Part shown: positions 1-7,591 of the stretch, in pieces
How positions within the stretch are numbered: position 1 is the stretch's first letter
Layout: the number at the start of each line of letters is the position of its first letter
NCBI GenBank assembly: GCA_021775835.1
Contig: JAJFHC010000145.1
Span: forward strand, 1-9,421
From: Hyphomicrobiales bacterium
Lineage (GTDB): Bacteria; Pseudomonadota; Alphaproteobacteria; Rhizobiales; JAJFHC01
Direction: 5' to 3'
Length of the DNA stretch: 9,421 bases
Program-made: the position numbers and the translations under genes
Notes under the pieces: model-generated
What the model was told of the DNA's origin: nothing
Database searches by the model: none
What the model saw: only the letters and a program-made list of their open reading frames with translations

Positions 1-1255
1 AGTATCCATCGTTGGATTCGCGCTTCACGTTGATGGTGATGCCGGCCTTCTTCGCAGCTTCCTTGAACAGGATGGCGGCGTCGACCGCGCCTGCAAAGGC
101 CGCGTTTGCCGCCGACAGTTCAACCGTCAATCCTTCAGCGCCGGCCTTCTTGAGGTGGAATTTTGCCTTGTCGGGATCGTAGGGACGCTGAGGCAGCTCG
201 GCCCAGTATGGCAGTGTCGGACCGATCGGGTGATCGTTGCCGATGCTGCCGTGCTTGATCAGGATCTTGTCGACGATTTCCTGCCGGTTGATGGCGTATT
301 TCAGGGCAAGCCGGACATCGAGGTTGTCGAACGGTGCCTTGTCGCAGAACATCGGGATCGTGCAGTGGGCGCCGGACGGCACTTCGTCGATCTCGACGTT
401 TTTGTTGCGCTTCAACAGATGCAGCGTCTTCAGATCCGGTTCCGTGATGGCGTCGATGTCGCCGGTGATCAGTGCGGTCTGGCGGGCATTGGCATCGTTG
501 AGCACGAGTAGCTTGATGCCGTCGAAGTGGGCCTCGTCGGACTTGTGATAGTTGGCATGCTTGACCAGCTCGGAGGAGACACCCGCGTTATGTTTGGCAA
601 TCTTGTAGGGACCGGTCGCGTTCGGGCTGTTGGGGTCGACCTTGCCCTCCTTGTCGGCTGCCATCATGACCAGGTGATAGTCGGACAGCAGATACGGCAG
701 GTCGGCGTTGCCGGCCTTCATCTTGATCACGACACCATGCGAACCATCGGCCTTGATGTCCTCGACGTCGGCAAACAGGGCCTTGGCGGCCGACTTGCTG
801 GCCTCGCCGCGGTGATAGTTTAGCGAGGCGACGGCATCGGCGGCGGTCAATGGTTTGCCATCGTGGAACTCAATGCCCTTGGTCAGCTCGAACCGCCAGG
901 ATGTTGCATCGTCGGAGGCCTCCCAACTGGCGGCCGCGTCAGGGCCGATCTGGTGCTCGTTGGTGATTTCGGTCAGGTAGCTGCGGAACGCGTGATTCAT
1001 CTGAATCATGTAAACGCTCGCCGTCGTGCCCGGATCCAGGCTGTCGGTCGTGTTGCCGTCATGCAGGCCGGCCCGGTACGTGCCGCCCTTTTTCGGCACC
1101 GCCGCGCGAACGGTATCGGACCAAAGCGTGGAGGCCGCGGTCACCGTCAGGCCAAAGGCCAGTGAACCTTCCATGAACGTTCTGCGGTCAATGCGTCCGG
1201 TCGCGATGCCCTTTGCAAGGCCGGCGATGCGTGGATCCTGTTTGTGGTCAGACAT
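1..1255 (-). CDS. ABC transporter substrate-binding protein, family 5 (peptide/opine type), Tat-exported; C-terminus cut by window edge
   Basis: Periplasmic binding protein that would capture a peptide-like or other solute and deliver it to an ABC importer. The reading frame runs from ATG at 1255 to the left edge with no stop, giving 418 visible residues of an expected 500-550. The N-terminus has a cytoplasmic-type lead, then a twin-arginine motif DRRTFM (Arg24-Arg25), a hydrophobic stretch at about residues 30-45 and an Ala-rich likely cleavage site near residue 51 (VRAA), so Tat export is likely. The mature part opens with KGGTYRAG and SLDPGT and continues with WRFELTKGIEFHDGKPLTA, the usual SBP_bac_5 signature; NATGPYKI and VRLALKYAINRQEIV follow further on. 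The start is supported by GAGAGGA at 1262-1268, six bases upstream. Permease and ATPase genes would lie to the left, outside the window. Ligand cannot be told from sequence. Family assignment is firm. Confidence 0.92.
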   Translation of the reverse strand, partial: MSDHKQDPRIAGLAKGIATGRIDRRTFMEGSLAFGLTVTAASTLWSDTVRAAVPKKGGTYRAGLHDGNTTDSLDPGTTASVYMIQMNHAFRSYLTEITNEHQIGPDAAASWEASDDATSWRFELTKGIEFHDGKPLTAADAVASLNYHRGEASKSAAKALFADVEDIKADGSHGVVIKMKAGNADLPYLLSDYHLVMMAADKEGKVDPNSPNATGPYKIAKHNAGVSSELVKHANYHKSDEAHFDGIKLLVLNDANARQTALITGDIDAITEPDLKTLHLLKRNKNVEIDEVPSGAHCTIPMFCDKAPFDNLDVRLALKYAINRQEIVDKILIKHGSIGNDHPIGPTLPYWAELPQRPYDPDKAKFHLKKAGAEGLTVELSAANAAFAGAVDAAILFKEAAKKAGITINVKRESNDGY

Positions 1256-1456
1256 GTCTGTTCCTCTCGTTTCCAACGGCTAAAGCCGAAGTCGGCTGAG
1301 CATCTGAGGAGACGCGCGGCTTCGGCGGGTATCAAAGCTAAGCATGTGGCGGAGACGGGGCTGTAATGAAAAAAATTCGCATAGTCGTTGAATTAATCTC
1401 CCTCGCGACACCGGTTCGCTTGGACAACGGCTGTTACGAGACAATGATGACGTGCT
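1256..1456 (-). promoter_or_regulatory. Leader and presumed promoter region of the substrate-binding protein gene
   Basis: This gap lies between the LysR stop and the binding-protein start, both read leftward, so it should hold the promoter of the binding-protein gene unless that gene is co-transcribed with the regulator. Visible are the Shine-Dalgarno GAGAGGA at 1262-1268, a small perfect hairpin at 1284-1297 (5-bp stem, 4-base loop) in the leader, and an AT-rich stretch at about 1364-1400 with a run of seven A on the plus strand and a palindromic ATTAAT. I see no convincing -35/-10 pair. No strong hairpin plus U-tract terminates the LysR gene either, so read-through is possible. Confidence 0.4.
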
Positions 1457-2380
1457 TTAGAGGGCCGCCGTTTGCACATGATCCTGGTGGGCGGTTTCAA
1501 CGAGCCAGTCTTCCAGTTTGGCCGCCGCCGGCGACAGGGAGCGGTTGTCGTTGCGCGTCAGATAGTACGCCGCCGGGGCGTCGATCACGAGGTCGCTGAA
1601 CCGCACGAGCTTTTTCTGTTCAAGCAGCGGCCAGATCAGCCGTTCCCAACCCAGGGCTATGCCCTGATCGTCCTGGGCGGCCTGAACCAGGATAGAAAAA
1701 TTGTTGAACCGGCGGCCGCGCAACGGACCGTGCCCGATCCCGGCACGCCTGAGAAACTCTTCCCAGTTGGTCCATTCGGGATCGACTCCGTCCACGTGCA
1801 GAAGCGGCAGATCGGCAATCGCGGCGGCAGAGGCGCCGGCATTCTCGCGCGCAAAGTTAGCCCCGCATACAGGGAAGATCCTCTCCCGGAACAACAATAC
1901 GGAAGTTTCATCCGGCCACACTCCGGAACCGTAGCGGATACGCAGGTCGATTTCCGACCGTCTGAAATGGGTGGCGTTGTCCGACATCATGTGGTTGACG
2001 GCAATTCCGGGGTTGTCGCGCCAGAACGTGCCCATCTTGCGCATCAACCAGAACCCGGCAAAGGCGTTGGTGCTGGCCAGGGTCACACTGGCCTGATCGC
2101 CGCCCGCCCTGATCCGCTCCAACGCCTCGGAGGCTTCGCTGAAACCGCGGGCCAGCACGCTGTAAAGGTCTTCGCCTGAGGGCGTCAGGCTGACACCGGA
2201 GGTTTCGCGCAGGAACAGCGGGGTGCCGAGTTCGTCTTCCAGTGCCTTGATCTGCCGGCTGACGGCTCCGGGCGTCACATTGAGCTCCGTGGCGGCCAGT
2301 TTCTGGCTCATGTGTCTGGCGCAAGATTCGAACGCGGCAAGGGCCGTCAGGGAGGGGAGATTGTAGTACCGCCGGACCAT
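1457..2380 (-). CDS. LysR-family transcriptional regulator, GcvA-like
   Basis: DNA-binding regulator of about 307 residues, the normal size of GcvA-type LysR proteins. The winged helix-turn-helix covers about residues 8-67. It shows LPSLTALAAFESCARHMS, the recognition segment AATELNVTPGAVSRQIKALE, and ELGTPLFLR. The remainder is the LysR effector-binding domain with the GcvA-like IDLRIRYGSGVWP and a late GIALGWERL motif. The frame is open further upstream to 2452, but I chose ATG at 2380 (MVRRYYNLPSL). It matches the usual GcvA N-terminus and has GGAG nine bases upstream; ATG at 2386 is an alternative. The gene is divergent from the mttB-like gene across 203 bases, the classic arrangement for a LysR regulator controlling its neighbour, and it also sits just upstream of the substrate-binding protein gene on the same strand. 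Effector unknown. Confidence 0.93.
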   Translation of the reverse strand: MVRRYYNLPSLTALAAFESCARHMSQKLAATELNVTPGAVSRQIKALEDELGTPLFLRETSGVSLTPSGEDLYSVLARGFSEASEALERIRAGGDQASVTLASTNAFAGFWLMRKMGTFWRDNPGIAVNHMMSDNATHFRRSEIDLRIRYGSGVWPDETSVLLFRERIFPVCGANFARENAGASAAAIADLPLLHVDGVDPEWTNWEEFLRRAGIGHGPLRGRRFNNFSILVQAAQDDQGIALGWERLIWPLLEQKKLVRFSDLVIDAPAAYYLTRNDNRSLSPAAAKLEDWLVETAHQDHVQTAAL

Positions 2381-2487
2381 TGACATATGCTCCACAAGCG
2401 TCGAACCGCGATGTGACCCTGTGGCTCGACCGGACGCGGCCATACTGCACAAATCTCAACCGATGCGTGAGTCTTTTGCGGCTTCTC

Positions 2488-2502
2488 TTTTACGCATTAA
2501 AA
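2488..2502. promoter_or_regulatory. Candidate LysR-type operator (T-N11-A dyad) in the divergent regulator/mttB-like spacer
   Basis: A perfect AT-rich dyad TTTTA-N5-TAAAA lies between the divergent regulator and mttB-like genes. Within it T2489 and A2501 give the T-N11-A spacing typical of LysR-family boxes. It lies 81 bases before the mttB-like start and 107 before the regulator start, a suitable place to control both. Its left part overlaps a second, looser inverted repeat, ATGCGT at 2463-2468 against ACGCAT at 2492-2497, which could be part of a second half-site. A weak -10 candidate, TATCTT at 2511-2516, lies just downstream without a good -35. The rest of the 2381-2583 spacer shows no gene. 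Binding is an inference from position and symmetry. Confidence 0.4.
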
Positions 2503-2583
2503 CAGCAAGGTATCTTCTGGTCTGCGGGACGGGAATCACGCCATGAAAACAGAAGAACACTTTGCTCCTTTGGAGAACGGCTG

Positions 2584-4143
2584 ATGGCCGCCGTGGCAGA
2601 ACCGAAAGCCACGCGGCGCGGAGGGCGGAACGCCCGGCGTGAAATACGCACCGACCGTACGACCAAAATGCTTCCCGCCCTCAAGCGCAAGCTGCCCCTT
2701 GTGGAACCCATGTCGCCGGAGCAGGTCGAGAAGATCGACAACGCCTCTCTCGACATCCTCGAGGAGGTTGGCGTTGTCTTTCGCGACGACCAGGCAATCG
2801 AAGACTGGAAACGCGCCGGTGCCGATGTGCGCGATGGCGACCGGGTTCATCTTGACCGCGGCCTCGTGCGCGAGTTGATGAGTTCGATTCCCTCAAGCTT
2901 CACGTATCACGCCCGTAACCCGGACAACAACCTGCCGTTCGGCAACGACCACTCTATGTTCGTGCCGATGACAGGCGCGCCTTACCTGCGTGACCTTGAC
3001 GACAAACGCCGCGGGCCAACCCTCGACGATCTGGCCACCTTCCACAAGCTCTCCCACATCTGCCCGGCGATCCATTCGTCTGCCCATCACATCGTCGAGC
3101 CGATGGACCACATGATCTCCCACCGACACCTGCGGATCACCTATTCGTCGATGAAATATTCCGACAAGACGTTCATGGGCATGACGACCTCGCCCAAGAA
3201 TGCCGAAGACGTGATGGACATGTGCGCCATCCTGTTCGGTGAGGAGTACATGGAAACCCACGCCGTCGTCACCGGCAACTGCAACGGCAATTCGCCGCTG
3301 GTATGGGACGAAGTAATGCTGGGGGCCATGCGGGCTTTCTGCAAACGCAACCAGCCGGTGCTGTGCTCGCCCTTCGTGCTGGGTGGCGCCAACACACCGG
3401 CGTCTACCGCGCCGGCGGTCGCCCAGCTCAATGCGGAAGCCATGTCTGCCCTGGCCTACACACAGGTCGTGCGCAAGGGCTGCCCGGCGATCTATGGCCA
3501 TTATCTGTCGACCGTATCCATGGCCAGCGGCGCGCCCATGGCGGGCACGCCGGAAATCAGCCTGATGAATTTCATGATCGGCCAGATGGCCCGCCATTAC
3601 GATGTGCCGTGGCGCACCTCCAACACCCTTGGCGGGGCAAAGACCTTCGACGCCCAGGCGGGGTATGAAAGTGCGACGACCATGATGGCCGTCCTCATGG
3701 CGGGTGCCAACTACATCTGGCATTCGGCGGGCTGGAACGAGGCCGGCATGCATTGTTCGATCGCCAAATTCATTGTCGATGCCGAACAATGCGCCATGGG
3801 ATACCGCATGGCGGAAGGCATCCGCTGGGACGATTTCGAAGAAGGCCTGGCCGCGGTTCGCGATATCGGCCCGGGGGGCCACTACCTCGGCCATCCCCAC
3901 ACCCAGGCCAATTTCCAGCGGGCCTTCTTCATGCCGAAACTGTTCGACAACAACTCCATCGAACAATGGATTGCCGACGGCAGCCAGGAGATCACCGAAC
4001 GGGCGTTGAAAGAAGCCCATGCCATGCTGGCCGCTTACGAAGAGCCCAAGCTCGAACCGGGCGTCGACGAGGCGCTGCGTGATTACATTGCAAGGCGCGA
4101 ACGCGAGATACCCGCGGTCGAAGCGCTTAATCAGGATTACTGA
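2584..4143 (+). CDS. MttB-superfamily (trimethylamine/quaternary amine methyltransferase family) protein, non-pyrrolysine type
   Basis: Cytoplasmic TIM-barrel-type protein of 519 residues, a usual length for the COG5598/MttB family, whose characterised members move a methyl group from a methylated amine or betaine to a corrinoid protein. Family-like features are the basic N-terminus (about residues 10-38, rich in Arg/Lys), LDILEEVGVVFRDD at 57-69, GNCNGNSPLVWDE at 231-243, a Gly/Met-rich segment at 312-333 and GGAKTFDAQAGYES at 350-363. There is no in-frame TAG, so it is not a pyrrolysine-dependent trimethylamine enzyme; non-pyrrolysine relatives act on glycine betaine, proline betaine or carnitine, or are uncharacterised. 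The frame is open back to 2380, but ATG at 2584 has GGAG at 2572-2575 with 8-base spacing, and the longer version would run through the regulator's promoter region. It heads a four-gene run. No corrinoid-binding protein or methyl acceptor partner is visible. Family is firm; substrate is unknown. Confidence 0.9.
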   Translation: MAAVAEPKATRRGGRNARREIRTDRTTKMLPALKRKLPLVEPMSPEQVEKIDNASLDILEEVGVVFRDDQAIEDWKRAGADVRDGDRVHLDRGLVRELMSSIPSSFTYHARNPDNNLPFGNDHSMFVPMTGAPYLRDLDDKRRGPTLDDLATFHKLSHICPAIHSSAHHIVEPMDHMISHRHLRITYSSMKYSDKTFMGMTTSPKNAEDVMDMCAILFGEEYMETHAVVTGNCNGNSPLVWDEVMLGAMRAFCKRNQPVLCSPFVLGGANTPASTAPAVAQLNAEAMSALAYTQVVRKGCPAIYGHYLSTVSMASGAPMAGTPEISLMNFMIGQMARHYDVPWRTSNTLGGAKTFDAQAGYESATTMMAVLMAGANYIWHSAGWNEAGMHCSIAKFIVDAEQCAMGYRMAEGIRWDDFEEGLAAVRDIGPGGHYLGHPHTQANFQRAFFMPKLFDNNSIEQWIADGSQEITERALKEAHAMLAAYEEPKLEPGVDEALRDYIARREREIPAVEALNQDY

Positions 4144-4237
4144 CGCAACACGGCGTACGGCGTCTTAATATGCGAGACAGACGGCCTTCCATGGGCTATC
4201 TGTCGGGCCTTGTGTCAACATCCGCAAAGCCCCGCCC

Positions 4238-5656
4238 ATGGATATTGAAGAGTTCCGGAAACACGGCCACACCATGGTCGACTGGATGGCCGACTACCTG
4301 AAGACCGTCGAGGACCGGCCCGTGCGCGCCCAGGTATCGCCGGGCGACACCGCCGCCAAACTCGCCGCGTCGCCGCCTGAAAAGGGCGAGGCGATGGAAA
4401 TGATTTTCGAGGATTTCAAACGCGATATCGTTCCGGGCATGACCCATTGGCAGAGCCCCAACTTCTTTGCCTACTTCACAGCCAACTCAAGCCCGCCGTC
4501 GGTTCTGGCCGAGATGTTGACGGCGACCATGGGCGCACAGTGCATGCTGTGGCAGACGTCGCCCGCGGCGACCGAGATGGAAACCGTGATGATGGACTGG
4601 CTGCGCCAGATGACCGGCCTGCCGGAAGATTTCCACGGCGTCATCCAGGATTCCGCTTCTAGCGCCATCCTTTGTGCGATCCTGACCGCACGGGAAAAAG
4701 CAACCGGCTGGCGGGTCAACGCCGACGGTCTGGACGCTCACGGGAAGCTGGCGGTCTACACGTCCCAGGAAACGCACAGTTCGACCGAGAAAGGCGTAAA
4801 GATCGCCGGTCTGGGCGTCAGCTCACTGCGGAAGATTGCAACCGACGATGCTTTCGCCATGGACGTGGACGCCCTGACACACGCCGTTGAAAAAGACATT
4901 GCAGACGGCGTTCAACCGGCCTGTGTTATTGTATCCGTGGGCGCTACCGGCGTCGGTGCGGTCGATCCGCTGCGGGCGATCGGCGAGGTATGCCAACGCC
5001 ACGGCATCTTTCTCCATGTGGATGCCGCCTGGGCCGGCAGCGCGCTGATCCTGCCGGAAGAACGCTGGATGATCGACGGCATCGAGTATGCCGACAGCCT
5101 GGTGTTCAATCCGCACAAGTGGCTGTTCACGAACTTCGATTGCTCGGCCCACTTTGTTCGCGATCCGGATTCTCTCGTCCGTACACTGGCCATCCTTCCC
5201 GAATATCTCAAGTCCCGCGAAGCTGACCGGATCATCAATTACATGGACTGGTCGGTGCCGCTTGGACGGCGTTTCAGGGCGCTCAAACTGTGGTTCGTCA
5301 TTCGCAGTTACGGTGTCGAGAAACTCCAGTCCATGGTGCGGGATCATATCGCCTGGACGAAGGATCTCGAGGGTTGGATCGCCGAAGCACCGGACTTCGA
5401 GCAAACCTCTCCCCGTCGTCTGTCCCTGCTGTCCTTCCGCTACCTGCCGCAAGGCATGAGCGACGAGAGAGCGCTTGACGCTCTCAACGAAAAACTCCTG
5501 CATGCCCTGAACGACGACGGACGCGTCTACCTGACCCAGACAAAAGTCGGTGGAAAGTATGTAATCCGATTTACAATCGGACAAACCTACACGACCCGCG
5601 AGCATGTCAGGAAGGCCTGGGCCCTGATTTGTGAAACCGCCCGGAACACGGTCTGA
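4238..5656 (+). CDS. Aromatic-L-amino-acid decarboxylase (PLP-dependent group II decarboxylase)
   Basis: Cytoplasmic PLP enzyme of 472 residues that should convert an aromatic L-amino acid (tryptophan, DOPA, tyrosine, phenylalanine or a derivative) to its amine plus CO2. The N-terminus MDIEEFRKHGHTMVDWMADY closely resembles animal and bacterial DOPA/tryptophan decarboxylases and fixes the start, although only a weak AAAG lies upstream. Key residues are the substrate-side motif THWQSPNFFAYF at 69-80, PLP-stacking His180 (QETHSS), Asp262 (HVDAAWAGSA) that holds the pyridine nitrogen, and Schiff-base Lys294 (NPHKW). Tyr323 (LPEYLKS) falls at the same distance from the lysine as catalytic-loop Tyr332 of human DDC, where aldehyde synthases carry Phe, so true decarboxylation is expected. 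PLGRRFRALKLWFV at 341-354 is also conserved. It lies 94 bases after the mttB-like gene and 38 before the MFS gene. Substrate within the aromatic class is not determined. Confidence 0.92.
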   Translation: MDIEEFRKHGHTMVDWMADYLKTVEDRPVRAQVSPGDTAAKLAASPPEKGEAMEMIFEDFKRDIVPGMTHWQSPNFFAYFTANSSPPSVLAEMLTATMGAQCMLWQTSPAATEMETVMMDWLRQMTGLPEDFHGVIQDSASSAILCAILTAREKATGWRVNADGLDAHGKLAVYTSQETHSSTEKGVKIAGLGVSSLRKIATDDAFAMDVDALTHAVEKDIADGVQPACVIVSVGATGVGAVDPLRAIGEVCQRHGIFLHVDAAWAGSALILPEERWMIDGIEYADSLVFNPHKWLFTNFDCSAHFVRDPDSLVRTLAILPEYLKSREADRIINYMDWSVPLGRRFRALKLWFVIRSYGVEKLQSMVRDHIAWTKDLEGWIAEAPDFEQTSPRRLSLLSFRYLPQGMSDERALDALNEKLLHALNDDGRVYLTQTKVGGKYVIRFTIGQTYTTREHVRKAWALICETARNTV

Positions 5657-5694
5657 CCGAAACCGGCGGGCTGGTACACAAGAAAGGACACCTG

Positions 5695-6975
5695 GTGTCT
5701 GACAACACAGCGGCCGCCAAGACGGGCAGTTCAGCGGCAACGATTGTTCTCGCCCTGACCCCCTTCATGCTGGGCTATTTCATGTCCTACCTCTACCGTG
5801 CGGTCAACGCGGTGGTGGCCCCGGACTTGGTCAAGGACATCTCCCTGGGTGCGAGCGAGTTGGGCCTGTTGACGGCGGCCTATCTGTTTTCTTTCGCCCT
5901 GTTCCAGTTGCCCTTGGGCATTTTGCTCGACAGATACGGACCGCGCAAAGTTCAGGCCGGACTCCTTCTGTGTGCCGCAGTTGGATCGTTCTTTTTCGCG
6001 ATTGGCGAGAACGTCCTGACCCTGACCCTCGCCCGTGCCCTGATCGGCATCGGTTTCGCCGGTGGCCTGATGGGCGGCTTCAAGGCGGTGGTTGTCTGGG
6101 TCCCGCCACAACGGCGCGCGCTGGCCAATGCCGTTGTCATGTCGGCGGGTGCCCTGGGGCTGCTTGTTGCAACTGTTCCAATGGAACACTCGGTGCAGGC
6201 TTTCGGCTGGCGCGCGGTTTTCACTGGGCTGACCGCAATTACCGCGATCAGTGCGTTGATTGTGTTCTTCGTTGTGCCCAGGCGTTCGTCGCCCAGCGTC
6301 GGCGGAACCGACACGTTGTTGCAGTCCATCAAAACCATCAGGATGATTTATTCGGATCGGTCCTTCTGGGTTCTGGCTCCTCTGCTCGCCACGACCGCCA
6401 GTGTCCAGATTGCCGTCCAGACGCTTTGGGCCGGACCCTGGTTCCGCGATGTGGCAGGCTTCGACCGCGACGGCGTGGCAATCCATCTATTCATCACAGG
6501 CGCCGCCTTCTTTTTCGGAACCCTGTTCAGCGGCGCCGTTGCCGACTGGTTTGGACGGCGCGGCGTCCACGCGCTGACCGTGATGATCGGGTTTGTCTTG
6601 CTGTTCATTGGCTCCCAGATCGGCCTTGTACTGGAGTGGACGCAAGCCACGGTACCGCTGTGGATCGTCTTTGGCATGTCCGGTCAGGCCGTGGTTCTTG
6701 CCTTTCCCTGGTTGTCCACCCATTTTGGTGAGAAACTGTCGGGCCGTGCCAATACGGCGATGAACCTGCTGATATTCTCGTCTGCCTTTGCGGTTCAGTA
6801 TCTGATCGGACGGGTCATCGACCTGTTCCCGCCGACCGCGACGGGCGGATATGCTCCTGAAGCCTATCAGGTGGCCCTGGGTTTCTTTGGCAGCCTGCAG
6901 ATTGCCGCTCTTGTGTGGTATTTTGTCGGCAGGTCCCGACTGGAACACAATTTTGAGGACAACCCAGATTCATGA
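5695..6975 (+). CDS. MFS transporter, 12 transmembrane helices
   Basis: Inner-membrane major facilitator protein of 426 residues. Hydrophobic segments at about 15-38, 53-78, 87-105, 108-135, 143-163, 173-195, 224-246, 262-283, 292-314, 320-341, 352-374 and 390-412 give the standard twelve helices, with a central loop near 196-222. Motif A after helix 2 reads GILLDRYGPRK (75-85), and its second-half copy is GAVADWFGRR (280-289). The start is GTG at 5695, supported by AAAGGA at 5683-5688 six bases upstream. It follows the decarboxylase by 38 bases and precedes ytoQ by 58, so it is probably in the same transcript and likely carries the pathway's substrate in or its amine product out. Direction and cargo cannot be read from sequence. 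Family is certain; specific subfamily is not. Confidence 0.93.
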   Translation: MSDNTAAAKTGSSAATIVLALTPFMLGYFMSYLYRAVNAVVAPDLVKDISLGASELGLLTAAYLFSFALFQLPLGILLDRYGPRKVQAGLLLCAAVGSFFFAIGENVLTLTLARALIGIGFAGGLMGGFKAVVVWVPPQRRALANAVVMSAGALGLLVATVPMEHSVQAFGWRAVFTGLTAITAISALIVFFVVPRRSSPSVGGTDTLLQSIKTIRMIYSDRSFWVLAPLLATTASVQIAVQTLWAGPWFRDVAGFDRDGVAIHLFITGAAFFFGTLFSGAVADWFGRRGVHALTVMIGFVLLFIGSQIGLVLEWTQATVPLWIVFGMSGQAVVLAFPWLSTHFGEKLSGRANTAMNLLIFSSAFAVQYLIGRVIDLFPPTATGGYAPEAYQVALGFFGSLQIAALVWYFVGRSRLEHNFEDNPDS

Positions 6976-7033
6976 CTGTTCGGCCAGTCTGGTCCAAGGC
7001 ATGTTCGACAACCATCACAAGAGGAGAAACACC

Positions 7034-7522
7034 ATGGCAAATAATGAAGGGCAGTGGCAGGTCTACCTGTCGGGGGAAATCCACACGGATTGGCGCGAAC
7101 AGATCGAAACCGGCGTTGCCGCCGCAGGCCTGCCGGTGGCGTTTTCCGCACCGGTAACCAATCATGGCTTCAGCGACGATTGCGGCGTGGAAATTCTGGG
7201 CTCGGAAAGCAGTAAATTCTGGCACGATCACAAGGGTGCCCAGATGAACGCCATCCGGACCCGCACACTGATCGAGAAGGCCGATATCGTGATTGTGAGA
7301 TTCGGCGAAAAGTACAAACAATGGAACGCGGCCTTCGATGCCGGCTACAGTGCTGCCTTGGGCAAGCCCCTGATCGTCATGCACGGGCCCGACCACCAGC
7401 ATGCGCTCAAGGAAGTGGACGCGGCAGCCCTGGCTGTCACCGAAACGCCCCAGCAGATTGTCGATATTCTGCGGTATGTGATCAAAGGTGACCTTGACGT
7501 TTCGAGAGCGGCGGCGGAATAA
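7034..7522 (+). CDS. ytoQ: YtoQ-family protein (nucleoside deoxyribosyltransferase-like fold), function unknown
   Basis: Small soluble protein of 162 residues. It matches what I recall of Bacillus subtilis YtoQ along its length: VYLSGEIHTDWREQI at 10-24, a PVTNHGFSDDCG-like segment at 40-51, DIVIVRFGEKYKQWNAAFDA at 84-103, and GKPLIVMHGPDHQHALKE at 110-127. The family is classed by fold with nucleoside 2-deoxyribosyltransferases, but to my knowledge no reaction is established, so a nucleoside or nucleotide-like ligand is only a guess. The start is ATG at 7034 with AGGAG at 7022-7026, seven bases upstream; the frame is open farther upstream but that would overlap the MFS gene. It is the last gene of the rightward run. 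Its place behind a methyltransferase, a decarboxylase and a transporter is the main clue to its role. Confidence 0.85.
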   Translation: MANNEGQWQVYLSGEIHTDWREQIETGVAAAGLPVAFSAPVTNHGFSDDCGVEILGSESSKFWHDHKGAQMNAIRTRTLIEKADIVIVRFGEKYKQWNAAFDAGYSAALGKPLIVMHGPDHQHALKEVDAAALAVTETPQQIVDILRYVIKGDLDVSRAAAE

Positions 7523-7591
7523 CGCTGACTGGTTCACAGAACTTCATTTGTCCCAAAGATAGGTAACGTTCCACAACAAGGGCGAGTGGGC

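Noticed and set aside
2381..2452. Longer LysR version starting at 2452
   Set aside because: The extra residues do not match the LysR N-terminus, and the family's usual start plus a GGAG site support 2380.
2380..2583. In-frame N-terminal extension of 68 residues on the mttB-like gene
   Set aside because: It covers the divergent promoter region, overlaps the regulator start and does not resemble the MttB family. The ATG at 2584 has a proper ribosome site.
2893..4020. Long antisense open frame of 375 codons within the mttB-like gene
   Set aside because: Shadow of a high-GC coding frame. Its translation is rich in His, Arg and Gly with no recognisable domain.
4150..4171. Tandem ACGGCGT duplication (4150-4163) and a TAATAT box (4166-4171) as a separate decarboxylase promoter
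   Set aside because: No acceptable -35 lies at 16-18 bases, and a two-copy 7-mer is readily chance. A second promoter in this 94-base gap remains possible but unsupported.
4823..5740. Antisense open frame of 305 codons across the decarboxylase gene
   Set aside because: Shadow frame with no family resemblance; the plus-strand gene carries all conserved decarboxylase motifs.
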